Shown here one piece after another: positions 1 to 7,283 of a stretch of 19,155 nucleotides of DNA. A program made the position numbers and the translations under genes. The DNA lies in contig CAZMSA010000057.1 in NCBI GenBank assembly GCA_964568825.1, positions 1 to 19,155 of the forward strand, given 5' to 3'. The notes beneath the pieces are model-generated. The model made no database searches and had not been told where the DNA came from. It saw only the letters and a list, made by a program, of their open reading frames with translations. This DNA is from CAVVDT01 sp964568825. Lineage in GTDB: Bacteria; Pseudomonadota; Alphaproteobacteria; Rhizobiales; Aestuariivirgaceae. Numbering within the stretch: the stretch's first letter is position 1; each line of letters begins with the position of its first letter.

Positions 1-164
1 TGCCGGTGCTTGAGGTGTGGAAGGCCAATACGGTGATGTTCGTCAAGCGCTCGCTTGCTTCGGGTTACGCCGGGATCGACAACACGCTGTTTTATCGCGA
101 CAATACGCTGATGCTCCTGGGCGACGCCAAGAAAATGTGTGAGGAAATCGTCAAGGCGATGTGA
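1..164 (+). CDS. pntB: NAD(P) transhydrogenase subunit beta, C-terminal end
   Basis: Only the last 53 codons are present, read from base 3 to the TGA at 162-164. The peptide begins PVLEVWKANTVMFVKRS and continues through GYAGIDNTLFYRDNT and MLLGDAKKM. This matches the very conserved C-terminus of PntB domain III (in E. coli MPVLEVWKAQNV...FKRSMNTGYAGVQNPLF...GDAK). That domain binds NADP(H) at the cytoplasmic face of the inner membrane. The full enzyme couples hydride transfer between NADH and NADP+ to proton translocation. The gene enters from outside the window, so its start and the pntA partner cannot be seen. It is followed by a two-hairpin repeat rather than a classical T-tract terminator. 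Confidence 0.93.
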   Translation, partial: PVLEVWKANTVMFVKRSLASGYAGIDNTLFYRDNTLMLLGDAKKMCEEIVKAM

Positions 165-202
165 CGGCGGCCGTTGCAGGTGCGACCCGCTTCAGATCAG
201 CG

Positions 203-306
203 TGCAATTGGGTGGTGACACCCAATTGCATAAAAACTGATCGATTCCAGGAAGTTGAGCATGATGTTTTCCGAAAAGTGGTTTCCACTTTTCGCACAGC
301 ATGCTC
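203..306 (+). repeat. Two-hairpin intergenic repeat, copy 1 (best preserved)
   Basis: Hairpin A is a perfect 12-bp stem, TGCAATTGGGTG at 203-214 pairing with 219-230 around a 4-base loop. A linker containing ACTGATCGATTCCAGGA follows. Hairpin B has an outer stem GAGCATG (257-263) with CATGCTC (300-306) and a perfect inner stem CGAAAAGTGG (272-281) with 285-294 around TTT. The same architecture recurs at 2903-2983 (inverted) and 9207-9300. Hairpin B resembles a palindromic repeat common in Hyphomicrobiales genomes. The copy lies between pntB and the next gene and may stabilise or end the pntB transcript, but it has no T-tract. Confidence 0.85.
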
Positions 307-348
307 CAGGGGGCTTGAGCGGGAAGGTAGGGGCAATAGGGGCGCCTG

Positions 349-1134
349 ATGCAGCCAGTGTTCATTCTGTCGTCCGAGGCCAGCGGAACGCCGGCGCTCG
401 TTCAGGTGCTCAACGCCAACGGCGTGACCTGCCTGGGGGCGGCCTTCGACATCGACAATCGCTACGAATACGCGCTCGCTCACTTCCTGGAGAGCCGCAA
501 TGTAGGCGCGGCCGAACTGATCGCCGCGCCGGACGCGGTGCTGGAAGAATATCTGACCTATTGCGCCGAACTGGTGCGCAGCGAGCACTTCTGCCTCGAT
601 GTGGACATCGATTTCGTGAATCTTTTCAACGGCCGTGCCTTCAGCATAGGGCAGCGGCCACGTCTCGCCGACTTCATCCGTGAGCGGCAGTTCCGCGTGG
701 TCCATTTCAGCCATCGGGGCGTGTTCGAACAGGCGGTGCGGCTGCAATTGCGGCAGGACGCTCGGACTGCCCCGGGGGCGGCCGGAACCGCGAGCAGGAA
801 TTCTGAACCCTTTGTCCTCAACATCCCGCAATGCGCGCGTCGGTTGCAGCTGAGCGCCGGCATTGCCAAACGCATGGAGGCCTGGTTCAAAGGGTATGAG
901 AACCAGGCCGAGCTGATTTATGAAGATGTGTTCGAGCAAGACCGTGTGAGCGAGGCCGGCGCCGGCCTGCTGGGGGGGCTGTTCGGCTGCGAGATCGCCG
1001 ATCGCACCCTGCACGGGGCGGGCGCTGGCGCCATTGGGCTGGTGAGCAATGCCGCGGAGGTCATCGAGGCCTTTGCCGGCAGCCCCTATGCCGAAGAGGT
1101 GCAACGGGTGCTCGATTCCGGGAACGCGCCATAA
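349..1134 (+). CDS. Diverged Stf0-like sulfotransferase / P-loop protein
   Basis: The 261-residue protein opens with a buried beta strand and a SEASGTPALVQVL segment (residues 9-21). This is the position and shape of the 5'-phosphosulfate-binding loop in Stf0-type sulfotransferases (usually RSGT-x-L-x-x-L). A second strand-helix unit, FRVVHFSHRGVFEQAVR (115-131), resembles the 3'-phosphate-binding region (HLxRxNxLxQAxS in relatives), but the usual serine is replaced. Family members transfer sulfate from PAPS to sugars or lipids. Because both binding motifs are degenerate, activity is uncertain. There is no signal peptide or membrane segment. The ATG follows a purine-rich AGGGG stretch with acceptable spacing. 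No carbohydrate or lipid genes flank it, so the substrate cannot be inferred. The family call is a fold-level guess. Confidence 0.55.
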   Translation: MQPVFILSSEASGTPALVQVLNANGVTCLGAAFDIDNRYEYALAHFLESRNVGAAELIAAPDAVLEEYLTYCAELVRSEHFCLDVDIDFVNLFNGRAFSIGQRPRLADFIRERQFRVVHFSHRGVFEQAVRLQLRQDARTAPGAAGTASRNSEPFVLNIPQCARRLQLSAGIAKRMEAWFKGYENQAELIYEDVFEQDRVSEAGAGLLGGLFGCEIADRTLHGAGAGAIGLVSNAAEVIEAFAGSPYAEEVQRVLDSGNAP

Positions 1135-1167
1135 CCACGCCATGCCTTCGTGCGATAGCGTGGACCC

Positions 1168-1971
1168 ATGAACATCATCCTTTCGCTGGCGGTGATCTAT
1201 GGCGGCGTGGCGGGCGGCGCCTATGGCCTTCAACGGCGGCTGCAATACCACCCCGACACGCGGCTGTTCGAGCCTGAAGATGTTGGCCTTGCCGGATTTT
1301 CCCGGGTGGCGGTGCCGACGCCGGATGGCTTGCGGCTGGTCGCCTGGCAGGCCCCCGCCCGCGAAGACCGGCCGGTCATCGTCTATCTGCAAGGCAACGC
1401 CGAGGGGCTGGCGGCGCGTTATGAGCGCTTCCGGCTGTTCCATCATTCGGGCTTCGGGGTCCTGGGACTGGGCTATCGCGGCTTTTCCGGCTCGCCGGGG
1501 ACGCCCAGCGAGGTGGGCCTTGCCATCGATGCCGAGGCTGCCGTCGGCTTTCTTGAAGCGGCTGGCGTTCAAGCCTCGCGCATCGTCGTCTATGGCGAGT
1601 CGCTGGGGACCGGGCTAGCCATCCGCCTGGCGGCAGAGGGGCGGGCCGCGGCGGTCATTCTCGAATCACCCTTTACCTCGGCCGTCGACGTGGCGCGACG
1701 GACTTACTGGTTTCTGCCGGTCAGCCTGTTGATGAAGGACCAGTTCCGTTCCATTGCCCTGGCGCCCCGGGTTACCATCCCGGCCTTCGTCTTCCACGGG
1801 ACCGCCGATCAGGTGGTGCCGTTTGCGCAGGGCGAGGCGATCCATGCCGCGCTCGGGGGACCGAAGGCGTTCCATGCCATCGCCGGCGGTACCCACGTGG
1901 CGCCGCTGACCGAGCCCTTGTGGGATCTCATCGAGGGCTTCATCAAGCGTTACGCACCGCCCACGCCGTGA
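1168..1971 (+). CDS. BEM46/ABHD13-type alpha/beta hydrolase
   Basis: This is a 267-residue serine hydrolase. One hydrophobic N-terminal segment (about residues 3-21) probably anchors it in the membrane. The oxyanion region VYLQGNAEGLAARY (72-85) is followed by GYRGFSGSPG (102-111). The nucleophile elbow is GESLG with Ser145, and the remaining triad members are Asp214 in HGTADQVVP and His243 in GGTHV. This spacing is typical of the BEM46/ABHD13 group, whose physiological substrates are mostly unknown (esters or acyl chains). The gene starts 33 bases after the upstream gene on the same strand, so the two may be cotranscribed. The ATG has a weak ribosome-binding site. Catalytic residues are all present. 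Confidence 0.85.
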   Translation: MNIILSLAVIYGGVAGGAYGLQRRLQYHPDTRLFEPEDVGLAGFSRVAVPTPDGLRLVAWQAPAREDRPVIVYLQGNAEGLAARYERFRLFHHSGFGVLGLGYRGFSGSPGTPSEVGLAIDAEAAVGFLEAAGVQASRIVVYGESLGTGLAIRLAAEGRAAAVILESPFTSAVDVARRTYWFLPVSLLMKDQFRSIALAPRVTIPAFVFHGTADQVVPFAQGEAIHAALGGPKAFHAIAGGTHVAPLTEPLWDLIEGFIKRYAPPTP

Positions 1972-2095
1972 TCGCTGAAGTGGCTGCGGGAAAATCGCAT
2001 CCGGTCTATAGTGGCGAGACAGCGGTTGTGTCCGACCTTTGAGTCGATTGGCCATTGCCCGCGCCGGGGCGCATCAGGGAGCGCGTTTCATCCAG

Positions 2096-2875
2096 GTGTG
2101 CAGATGGGTCGTCTACCGGGGGCGCCCGGTCTATCTGGATACGCTGGTCACCGAGCCGTCCCATTCCCTGGTCGCCCAGTCGCTCAAGGCCAACGAGGCC
2201 AAGATCGAGACCAACGGCGACGGGTTCGGCGTCGGCTGGTATGGCGCGCGCGAGGAGCCGGGGCTTTTTCGCGAGCCGTTTCCGGCCTGGAACGATGATA
2301 ATCTCAAGAGTCTGTGCCGGCAGATCGTTTCGCTGTTCTTCTTTGCGCATGTGCGCTCTTCAACCGGCACCGCGGTATCGCGGGCCAATTGCCATCCCTT
2401 CGTGGTGGGGCGGTGGATGTTCATGCACAACGGTCAGGTGGGCGGTTACCAGCAGGTGCGGCGCAAACTGGAAAATGCCGTGCCCGAGCAATTCTACCGT
2501 CACCGTTCGGGCACCACCGACAGCGAATTGCTGTTCCTGATCGCCATTGCGCTGGCGGGCGAGGGCGATGTGGCCGGCGCCATGCGCCAGGCGCTGCGGA
2601 TGGCTGTCGAGGTGATGGCCGAAGCCGGGACCAGCGAACCCTTGCGCTTTACCGCCGCGCTAGGCAATGGCGAGACGCTGCATGCCTTTCGCTATGCCAG
2701 CGACGGGCTTGCCCCGAGCCTCTACTACAAATGTACCGACGGCGGGGTGGTGGTGGTCTCCGAGCCGCTCGACAGCGATCAGTCCGGCTCGTGGGTGAAG
2801 GTGCCGCAAGGTGCCGCGCTCAGCTTCACCCCCGCCACCGATTGCGAGCCGGTGATCAGCGAGTTCGCCCTCTGA
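2096..2875 (+). CDS. Class II glutamine amidotransferase (YafJ/EgtC type)
   Basis: The protein is 259 residues long, close to the family's usual length of about 255. The start is GTG at 2096, because class II amidotransferases need Cys directly after the initiator methionine: GTG-TGC gives M-Cys2-RW-VVYRG. An in-frame ATG at 2039 would add 19 residues in front of the nucleophile and block the mature N-terminal Cys. Further motifs are NGDGFGVGW (40-48), FAHVRSSTG (83-91), NCHPF (98-102), MHNG (110-113) and TTDSELLF. The domain hydrolyses glutamine or gamma-glutamyl compounds. EgtC acts in ergothioneine synthesis, but no other egt gene is visible, so the substrate is open. The cytoplasmic location is inferred from the lack of a signal. 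Confidence 0.88.
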   Translation: MCRWVVYRGRPVYLDTLVTEPSHSLVAQSLKANEAKIETNGDGFGVGWYGAREEPGLFREPFPAWNDDNLKSLCRQIVSLFFFAHVRSSTGTAVSRANCHPFVVGRWMFMHNGQVGGYQQVRRKLENAVPEQFYRHRSGTTDSELLFLIAIALAGEGDVAGAMRQALRMAVEVMAEAGTSEPLRFTAALGNGETLHAFRYASDGLAPSLYYKCTDGGVVVVSEPLDSDQSGSWVKVPQGAALSFTPATDCEPVISEFAL

Positions 2876-2902
2876 GGTCCCGGATCCCGAGTGCCGGTTG
2901 AC

Positions 2903-2983
2903 GAGCGGCCAATTGCGGAACAGCCGCTCGAATTCCAGGCAATCGATCGGCTGTTGCGCAATTGGGCAACACCACCCAATGGC
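2903..2983 (-). repeat. Two-hairpin intergenic repeat, copy 2 (inverted)
   Basis: Read on the minus strand, this aligns with copy 1 across hairpin A, the linker (GATCGATTGCCTGGAATT against GATCGATTCCAGGAAGTT) and hairpin B. Hairpin A keeps ATTGGG/CCCAAT (forward 2961-2966 and 2975-2980). Hairpin B has a changed sequence but a paired 7-bp stem GAGCGGC/GCCGCTC (2903-2909 and 2923-2929). It sits between the convergent ends of the amidotransferase gene and rpsU, where it could help end transcription from both sides. Confidence 0.75.
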
Positions 2984-3036
2984 AGGCTGATCCGGGTGGC
3001 CGGAGACCGATGTCAGACAGTTCGGCTAAAAGGTGG

Positions 3037-3279
3037 CTACTTCGCCGCGCGGCGTGCCGGGGGAGCGGCGCCGGGGGCCATGCCTTCGCGCTGCAGGCGC
3101 TTGCGGGCAAGCTTGCGGGCCCGGCGGATGGCCTCGGCCTTTTCGCGGGCGCGCTTTTCCGAGGGCTTCTCGTAATGGGAGCGCAGCTTCATTTCCCGGA
3201 AAATGCCTTCGCGCTGCATCTTCTTCTTGAGAGCCCTCAGGGCCTGGTCGACGTTGTTGTCGCGTACGATAACCTGCAA
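3037..3279 (-). CDS. rpsU: 30S ribosomal protein bS21
   Basis: The 80-residue basic protein carries the conserved bS21 core: VRDNNVDQALRALKKKMQ, then GIFREMKLRSHYEKPSEKR and a long Arg/Lys/Ala tail typical of alphaproteobacterial forms. bS21 binds the 30S platform near the anti-Shine-Dalgarno end of 16S rRNA and helps initiation. The start codon is TTG at 3279-3277, since TTG-CAG-GTT encodes the usual M-Q-V opening and no in-frame ATG fits. A GGGGTGAT element lies about 6 bases upstream as the ribosome-binding site. The gene appears monocistronic, with the sigma/VWA operon upstream ending in a terminator and a repeat copy downstream. Confidence 0.95.
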   Translation of the reverse strand: MQVIVRDNNVDQALRALKKKMQREGIFREMKLRSHYEKPSEKRAREKAEAIRRARKLARKRLQREGMAPGAAPPARRAAK

Positions 3280-3430
3280 GTGAAATCACCCCTATGGTGC
3301 TTGGCAGTTGTTGTTCCGATTACAAATGGCAGGGCTCGCCGGATGCACGACCCTGCCGGATCGGGCAAGCCCGGTCCGTATGGGCGGCGGTGATAACAGA
3401 AAGGCCGGGGCCTGTCGAGGGAATTGCGCG

Positions 3431-3467
3431 TAAAAGTGGGGCAGGCGCAAGTCACCTGCCCCTCACT
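3431..3467 (-). terminator. Rho-independent terminator of the VWA gene
   Basis: On the minus strand, 12 or more bases past the VWA stop, a GGGGCAGG/CCTGCCCC stem (forward 3455-3462 and 3438-3445) has a 9-base loop. The stem extends through AGTG/CACT with one bulged base. It is followed by CTTTTA, a short T run. Position and polarity fit termination of the sigma-VWA transcript before rpsU. Confidence 0.65.
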
Positions 3468-3478
3468 GTGGGCGATGT

Positions 3479-5572
3479 CTAGCGCCGCAGGGTTTCCATG
3501 GCGGCGGCCGATTTGGCGAGGCGCACCAGGTTGATGAACTCGCTGCGATAGCCGAATTCGTCGGGGCCCTTGGCGCTCTGGGCGAGTTTCACCACGTCGT
3601 CGTAGGTATAGCTGCCGGTATAGCGCCCGCCCTTGAGGAGTTGTCCGAAAGCCGCAACGGCGGTGGCAAAGCGCGCCTCGCGCGGCGCCGAAGCGACGGC
3701 ATTGCTCTCATCGGCGGTGGTGATGGGGGTGGTGATCAGTTTCGAGGTGTTGCTGCCGGGCAGCTTGTAGCGAATCTTCAAGAAGGCATATTCGTTACCC
3801 TTGCCCTCGGGAGCGGGCTTTGCCTCTTGGTAGCGCAAGTCGTCCACCAGCTTGGCCGCGGAACCCTTCGGCGTGATCTCGTAGATCGCCGTCACCGTAT
3901 GGCCGGCGCCGATATCACCGGCATCCACCTTGTCGTTGTTGAAGTCCGCGCGCTTCAACAGGCGCGTTTCGTAGCCGATAAGGCGGTATTCGGAGACCGT
4001 CTGCGGGTTGAACTCGACCTGCAGCTTCACATCGTTGGCGATGGTGAAGAGCGTCGATCCGGCCTCCTCCACCAGCACCTTCCTGGCCTCATTGAGATTG
4101 TCGATGTAAGCCGCATTGCCGTTGCCGTTCTGGGCCAGCGCCTGCATTAACTGGTCATTGTAGTTGCCCATGCCGAAGCCCAGCACCGACAGGTAGACGC
4201 CGGACTGGCGCTGGCGTTCGACAAAGCCTTTCAGTTCGGCAGTATCGGTGATGCCGACGTTGAAATCGCCATCGGTGGCGAGGATCACCCGGTTGAGGCC
4301 GTGCTTGTCGAAATTCTGTTCGGCCAGCCTGTAGGCCTGGCGGATGCCCTCGGCCCCGGCGGTGGAGCCGCCGGCGGAGAGATTGTCGAGGGCAGCGAGG
4401 ATTTTTGCCTTGTCGCCGGCCCTGGTGGGCTGCAGCACCGTGCCGGCACTGCCGGCATAGACGACGATGGAGATGGTGTCGTCGGGCCTGAGCGACGATA
4501 GCAGCATGCGGAAGGCGTTCTTCAACAACGGCAGCTTGTCGGGCGCGTCCATGGAGCCCGAGGTGTCGATGAGGAAGACCAGGTTGGCGTGCGGCCGCTG
4601 GGCGGCGGGCAGGGTGTAGCCCTTGATGCCGATGTGGATGAGCTTGGTGTGGGTGTTCCACGGGGTCGGGTAGACCGCGACCGAGGCCTTGAACGGGGCT
4701 TCGCGGTCGGCCGGGGCAGCATAGTCATAGGGGAAATAGTTGATCATTTCCTCGACCCTGACGGCGTTCTTTTGCGGCAGCAGGCCGCGGTTGAGTGAGG
4801 CGCGCATGAAGGCATACGAGGCGGTATCGACGTCGATGGAAAAGGTCGAGACCGGATCCTCGGCCACCTCTTTCACCGGGTTGGGGGTGATGTTGGAGAA
4901 CTTGTCGCGACCCTGGTCGAGATATTGCGGTACCGGGGGTGCATCGCGGCGCAGGCTCTCGGCCGCCATCGGCGCCGGGGCGACGATGCCACCCAACTGG
5001 CGAGCATACGCCTTGGGCGCGGCTGAGTCCTTGCCGGCGTCAAAGGCGAAGACCTGATTGCGGGCAATGGCCGGCTGATCGCCGGGGACCAGACGCGGCG
5101 CCGGCACGTTGGCCAGCGTATCGGCTGAAACCTTCTTGTCGGCAAACAATTCCTTGCGCTTGGCGAGTTGACCTTGTGCTTGCCCCTTAAGGGCAAGCTC
5201 GGCCGCCTGCTGCTTGACCGACGCTTGGCTGGTTGTGAGGCTTTGCGCCGGCTTGGAGGTCATAGGGGGGCGGAATTGCGGGGTGTTGACGATGGCCAGC
5301 GCCAGCGCGGCAAGGCTTACGCCACCGGCGAGCACCAGGGGAAGGCGGGAGTGGGTCAGTTGCATGGATCGTCTCCTGAAGAGCGTTTGAAGGAACGTGA
5401 TGCCCCGTCCCTTCAGACGCTCCCCGACTGGCGATCCTTGGCGCTCATCGGAAGTTTTCTCATCAAAAGCCTTCAGCGCGGCATCGATTGCCGCCCGGCG
5501 CGCGCCCGGACGTGGCCCGATGGGGCCGGCATCGGCGAATGCCTTCTTCAGGCGGTCCAGTTCATCGGTCAT
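3479..5572 (-). CDS. Membrane-anchored VWA-domain protein (YfbK-like) with putative anti-sigma N-terminus
   Basis: The 697-residue protein starts at the ATG at 5572, which has AAGGG 8 bases upstream; a GTG at 5581 is poorly spaced. Residues 1-76 are charged and cytoplasmic. A membrane helix follows (about 77-95), then a low-complexity Ala/Lys/Gln linker to about 235. Next is the VWA N-terminal segment with FSIDVDTASYAFMR (about 244-257), the VWA domain with a complete MIDAS (D336-T-S338-G-S340, T404, D434 in ATDGDFNVG), and a C-terminal domain of the DUF3520 type ending RSEFINLVRLAK. MIDAS proteins bind partners through a metal ion. The gene directly follows the ECF sigma gene and overlaps that frame's natural end, so an anti-sigma or signal-receiving role is likely but inferred. 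The bulk of the protein is probably periplasmic. Confidence 0.88.
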   Translation of the reverse strand: MTDELDRLKKAFADAGPIGPRPGARRAAIDAALKAFDEKTSDERQGSPVGERLKGRGITFLQTLFRRRSMQLTHSRLPLVLAGGVSLAALALAIVNTPQFRPPMTSKPAQSLTTSQASVKQQAAELALKGQAQGQLAKRKELFADKKVSADTLANVPAPRLVPGDQPAIARNQVFAFDAGKDSAAPKAYARQLGGIVAPAPMAAESLRRDAPPVPQYLDQGRDKFSNITPNPVKEVAEDPVSTFSIDVDTASYAFMRASLNRGLLPQKNAVRVEEMINYFPYDYAAPADREAPFKASVAVYPTPWNTHTKLIHIGIKGYTLPAAQRPHANLVFLIDTSGSMDAPDKLPLLKNAFRMLLSSLRPDDTISIVVYAGSAGTVLQPTRAGDKAKILAALDNLSAGGSTAGAEGIRQAYRLAEQNFDKHGLNRVILATDGDFNVGITDTAELKGFVERQRQSGVYLSVLGFGMGNYNDQLMQALAQNGNGNAAYIDNLNEARKVLVEEAGSTLFTIANDVKLQVEFNPQTVSEYRLIGYETRLLKRADFNNDKVDAGDIGAGHTVTAIYEITPKGSAAKLVDDLRYQEAKPAPEGKGNEYAFLKIRYKLPGSNTSKLITTPITTADESNAVASAPREARFATAVAAFGQLLKGGRYTGSYTYDDVVKLAQSAKGPDEFGYRSEFINLVRLAKSAAAMETLRR

Positions 5573-5609
5573 CTTCGTCACCCTTCAGCGCCCGCAGTTT
5601 CTTGCGCAC
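5562..5609 (-). other. Orphaned 3' continuation of the sigma-factor frame
   Basis: Directly after the TAG at 5612-5610 the same frame stays open for 15 codons, VRKKLRALKGDEDDR, to a TGA at 5564-5562. The residues RKKLRAL are exactly what normally completes the region 4.2 recognition helix of an ECF sigma factor. The frame's TGA overlaps the start region of the VWA gene, the arrangement expected of translational coupling. This indicates the ancestral sigma gene ended at 5562. Confidence 0.75.
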
Positions 5610-6101
5610 CTAGTGCATGCGCCACGAAACGGTCGCTTCCTTTACGCCCAGAATTTCGCCCGCCTCGGCATGGCTCAGGTCCTCGGCGACCACTAAAAGC
5701 GCTGTCTCGCGCAAGGTGTCATCGAGGGCACCCAGCGCCTCGTGGAGCCAGCAGCGCCGGCCGGCCGCCTCGCGGTCATCGGCTCTGGTGAGGGCCGAAA
5801 CTTCCGCAAACGCCACCCCCAGCGAGCCGAGCGCGGCCTGGCGGCGAAAGCGGTCGCGGCAGGCATTCAGCACCACCCGGTAGAGCCAGGTTGAAAAGCG
5901 CGCCTCGCCACGGAACGAGGCGAGCTTTCGCGGCAGGCCGACGCAGACGTCCTGGGCAATGTCCTCGGCGTCGGCGGCATGGCCGCAAAAGCGATAGGCG
6001 AGCCGGTAGATCAGGTCGTAGTGGCGCTCCAGCAAGAGGCCAAAGGCCTCGCGCTCGCCATCACGGGCTCTCAATGCCAGCTCTGAGTCGCTCATCGTCA
6101 T
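5610..6101 (-). CDS. ECF sigma factor, truncated by an in-frame amber codon
   Basis: The product is an RNA polymerase sigma-70 family (ECF) protein of 163 residues from the ATG at 6101, or 161 from the ATG at 6095. An upstream ATG at 6140 lies inside the likely promoter. Region 2 shows AFGLLLERHYDLIYRLAYR, DAEDIAQDV and FSTWLYRVVLNACRDR. Region 4 shows ALDDTLRETALLVV, SHAEAGEILG and KEATVSWRMH, where it stops. The TAG at 5612-5610 cuts the recognition helix, because the frame continues with RKKLRAL and ends 48 bases later. One base change (GAG or CAG to TAG) would explain it. The protein may be weakly functional, made by readthrough, or a fresh pseudogene. It forms an operon with the VWA gene. 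A sequencing error is also possible. Confidence 0.85.
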   Translation of the reverse strand: MTMSDSELALRARDGEREAFGLLLERHYDLIYRLAYRFCGHAADAEDIAQDVCVGLPRKLASFRGEARFSTWLYRVVLNACRDRFRRQAALGSLGVAFAEVSALTRADDREAAGRRCWLHEALGALDDTLRETALLVVAEDLSHAEAGEILGVKEATVSWRMH

Positions 6102-6116
6102 CTCTGTCTTTCGGAC

Positions 6117-6143
6117 ATTAGACGCAACGCGCGCGGCCATTCC
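6117..6143 (-). promoter_or_regulatory. Possible ECF-type promoter of the sigma-VWA operon
   Basis: On the minus strand GGAAT (6143-6139) is followed after 14 bases by CGTCTAAT (6124-6117). GGAA-like -35 and CGTC-like -10 elements are common for ECF sigma factors, which often activate their own genes. The spacing is short of the usual 16-17, so this is tentative. It would place the transcript start near 6110, just before the ATG at 6101. An inverted repeat CGGCCA/TGGCCG (6134-6150) overlaps the -35 element. Confidence 0.35.
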
Positions 6144-6185
6144 TTGGCCGGGCCTGAAAAAAATTTCCGTCGGGGCTGGTGGGTC

Positions 6186-7283
6186 TCAGGCGCAGCGGGT
6201 CGTCAGGCGGGTGACGTGGCCCATCTTGCGGCCGGGCCGCGCCTCGGCCTTGCCGTAGATGTGCACGGCTTCGCCGGCGGCGGGGGGCCGAGTCTCCCAG
6301 CCCTCGATGTCGGTGCCGATGAGGTTTTCCATCACCGCATCGCTGTGGCGGCAGCAATCTGCGAGGGGCCAGCCGGCGACGGCGCGCATATGCTGCTCGA
6401 ACTGCGATGAGGCGCAGGCATCGATGGTCCAATGGCCGGAATTGTGTACGCGCGGGGCGAACTCGTTGACGAGCAGGCGTTCCTCGCCTTGTTGCTCCAC
6501 CACGAAGAATTCGACCCCCATGACGCCAACATAATCCAGCGCATCGAGCATCGAAAACGCCGTGGCGCGGGCCGCGTCGGCGGTCTTGACGGATAGGCGG
6601 GCGGGCACCGTCGTGGTGTGGAGGATGCCTTGGCGGTGGACGTTTTCGCCGATGTCGTAGGCTGCCTTTTGCCCGTTCACGCCGCGCGCACCGACCACCG
6701 AAACCTCGCGGGCAAAGGGGACGAAGCCTTCATAGATGAGTTCCGATCCGCCCATGGCCGTCCAGGCCGCCATGAGGCTTTCGGCATCGGCGATGCGTGT
6801 CTGGCCCTTGCCGTCATAGCCGAGACGGCGGGTCTTGAGGATGCCGGGAAAGCCGATAGCACCAGCTTCCTTGGCCAGTGCTTCGGCGGTTTCGGCCACG
6901 GCGAAGGGGGCAGTTGCGATGCCGAGATCGTTGAGGAAGCGCTTTTCAGTCAGTCGGTCCTGCGAGATTTCGAGCGCCCGGGCCGGAGGAAATGCTGCGC
7001 ACCGGCCCTCGATCGCCGCGATGGCGGCGGCGGGGACGTTTTCGAATTCGTAGGTAACGACGTCGCAACGAGCGGCAAAGCGCGCAAGGGCGGCCGCATC
7101 GCTCCATGTCCCTTCGGCGTGGGCGGCGGCGACGTCGAAGGCCGGATTGTCGCCGGCGGGTGAATAGATGCAGCATTTGAGCCCGATGCGAGCCGCGGCC
7201 ATGGCCAGCATGCGACCGAGCTGGCCGCCACCCAGGATGCCGATGGTGGCGCCGGGCGGCAGCGGCCGGTGTTCAACCCTCAT
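6186..7283 (-). CDS. purK: N5-carboxyaminoimidazole ribonucleotide synthase
   Basis: The product is a 365-residue ATP-grasp enzyme of purine synthesis. It makes N5-CAIR from AIR, bicarbonate and ATP in the cytoplasm. The N-terminal nucleotide-binding loop ILGGGQLGRML (16-26) is diagnostic of PurK. Further along come TYEFENVP, a central KTRRLGYDGKGQ, and the metal-binding end segment LLVNEFAPRVHNSGHWTI. The start is the ATG at 7283 (MRVEHRPLPPGATIG); extension further upstream would run inside purE without conserved sequence. It overlaps the end of purE by 11 bases, so the two are translationally coupled and act in consecutive steps. All expected motifs are present and the length is normal. 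Confidence 0.95.
   Translation of the reverse strand: MRVEHRPLPPGATIGILGGGQLGRMLAMAAARIGLKCCIYSPAGDNPAFDVAAAHAEGTWSDAAALARFAARCDVVTYEFENVPAAAIAAIEGRCAAFPPARALEISQDRLTEKRFLNDLGIATAPFAVAETAEALAKEAGAIGFPGILKTRRLGYDGKGQTRIADAESLMAAWTAMGGSELIYEGFVPFAREVSVVGARGVNGQKAAYDIGENVHRQGILHTTTVPARLSVKTADAARATAFSMLDALDYVGVMGVEFFVVEQQGEERLLVNEFAPRVHNSGHWTIDACASSQFEQHMRAVAGWPLADCCRHSDAVMENLIGTDIEGWETRPPAAGEAVHIYGKAEARPGRKMGHVTRLTTRCA

Noticed and set aside
151..1572. A 473-codon minus-strand frame across two plus-strand genes
   Set aside because: It spans a repeat and two plausible genes, has no ribosome-binding site that I can see, and encodes a low-information sequence; it is a shadow frame.
6134..6165. CGGCCA/TGGCCG hairpin near a run of A/T as a purK terminator
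   Set aside because: Read in the purK direction the T run comes before the hairpin, not after it, and the palindrome overlaps the likely sigma-gene promoter.
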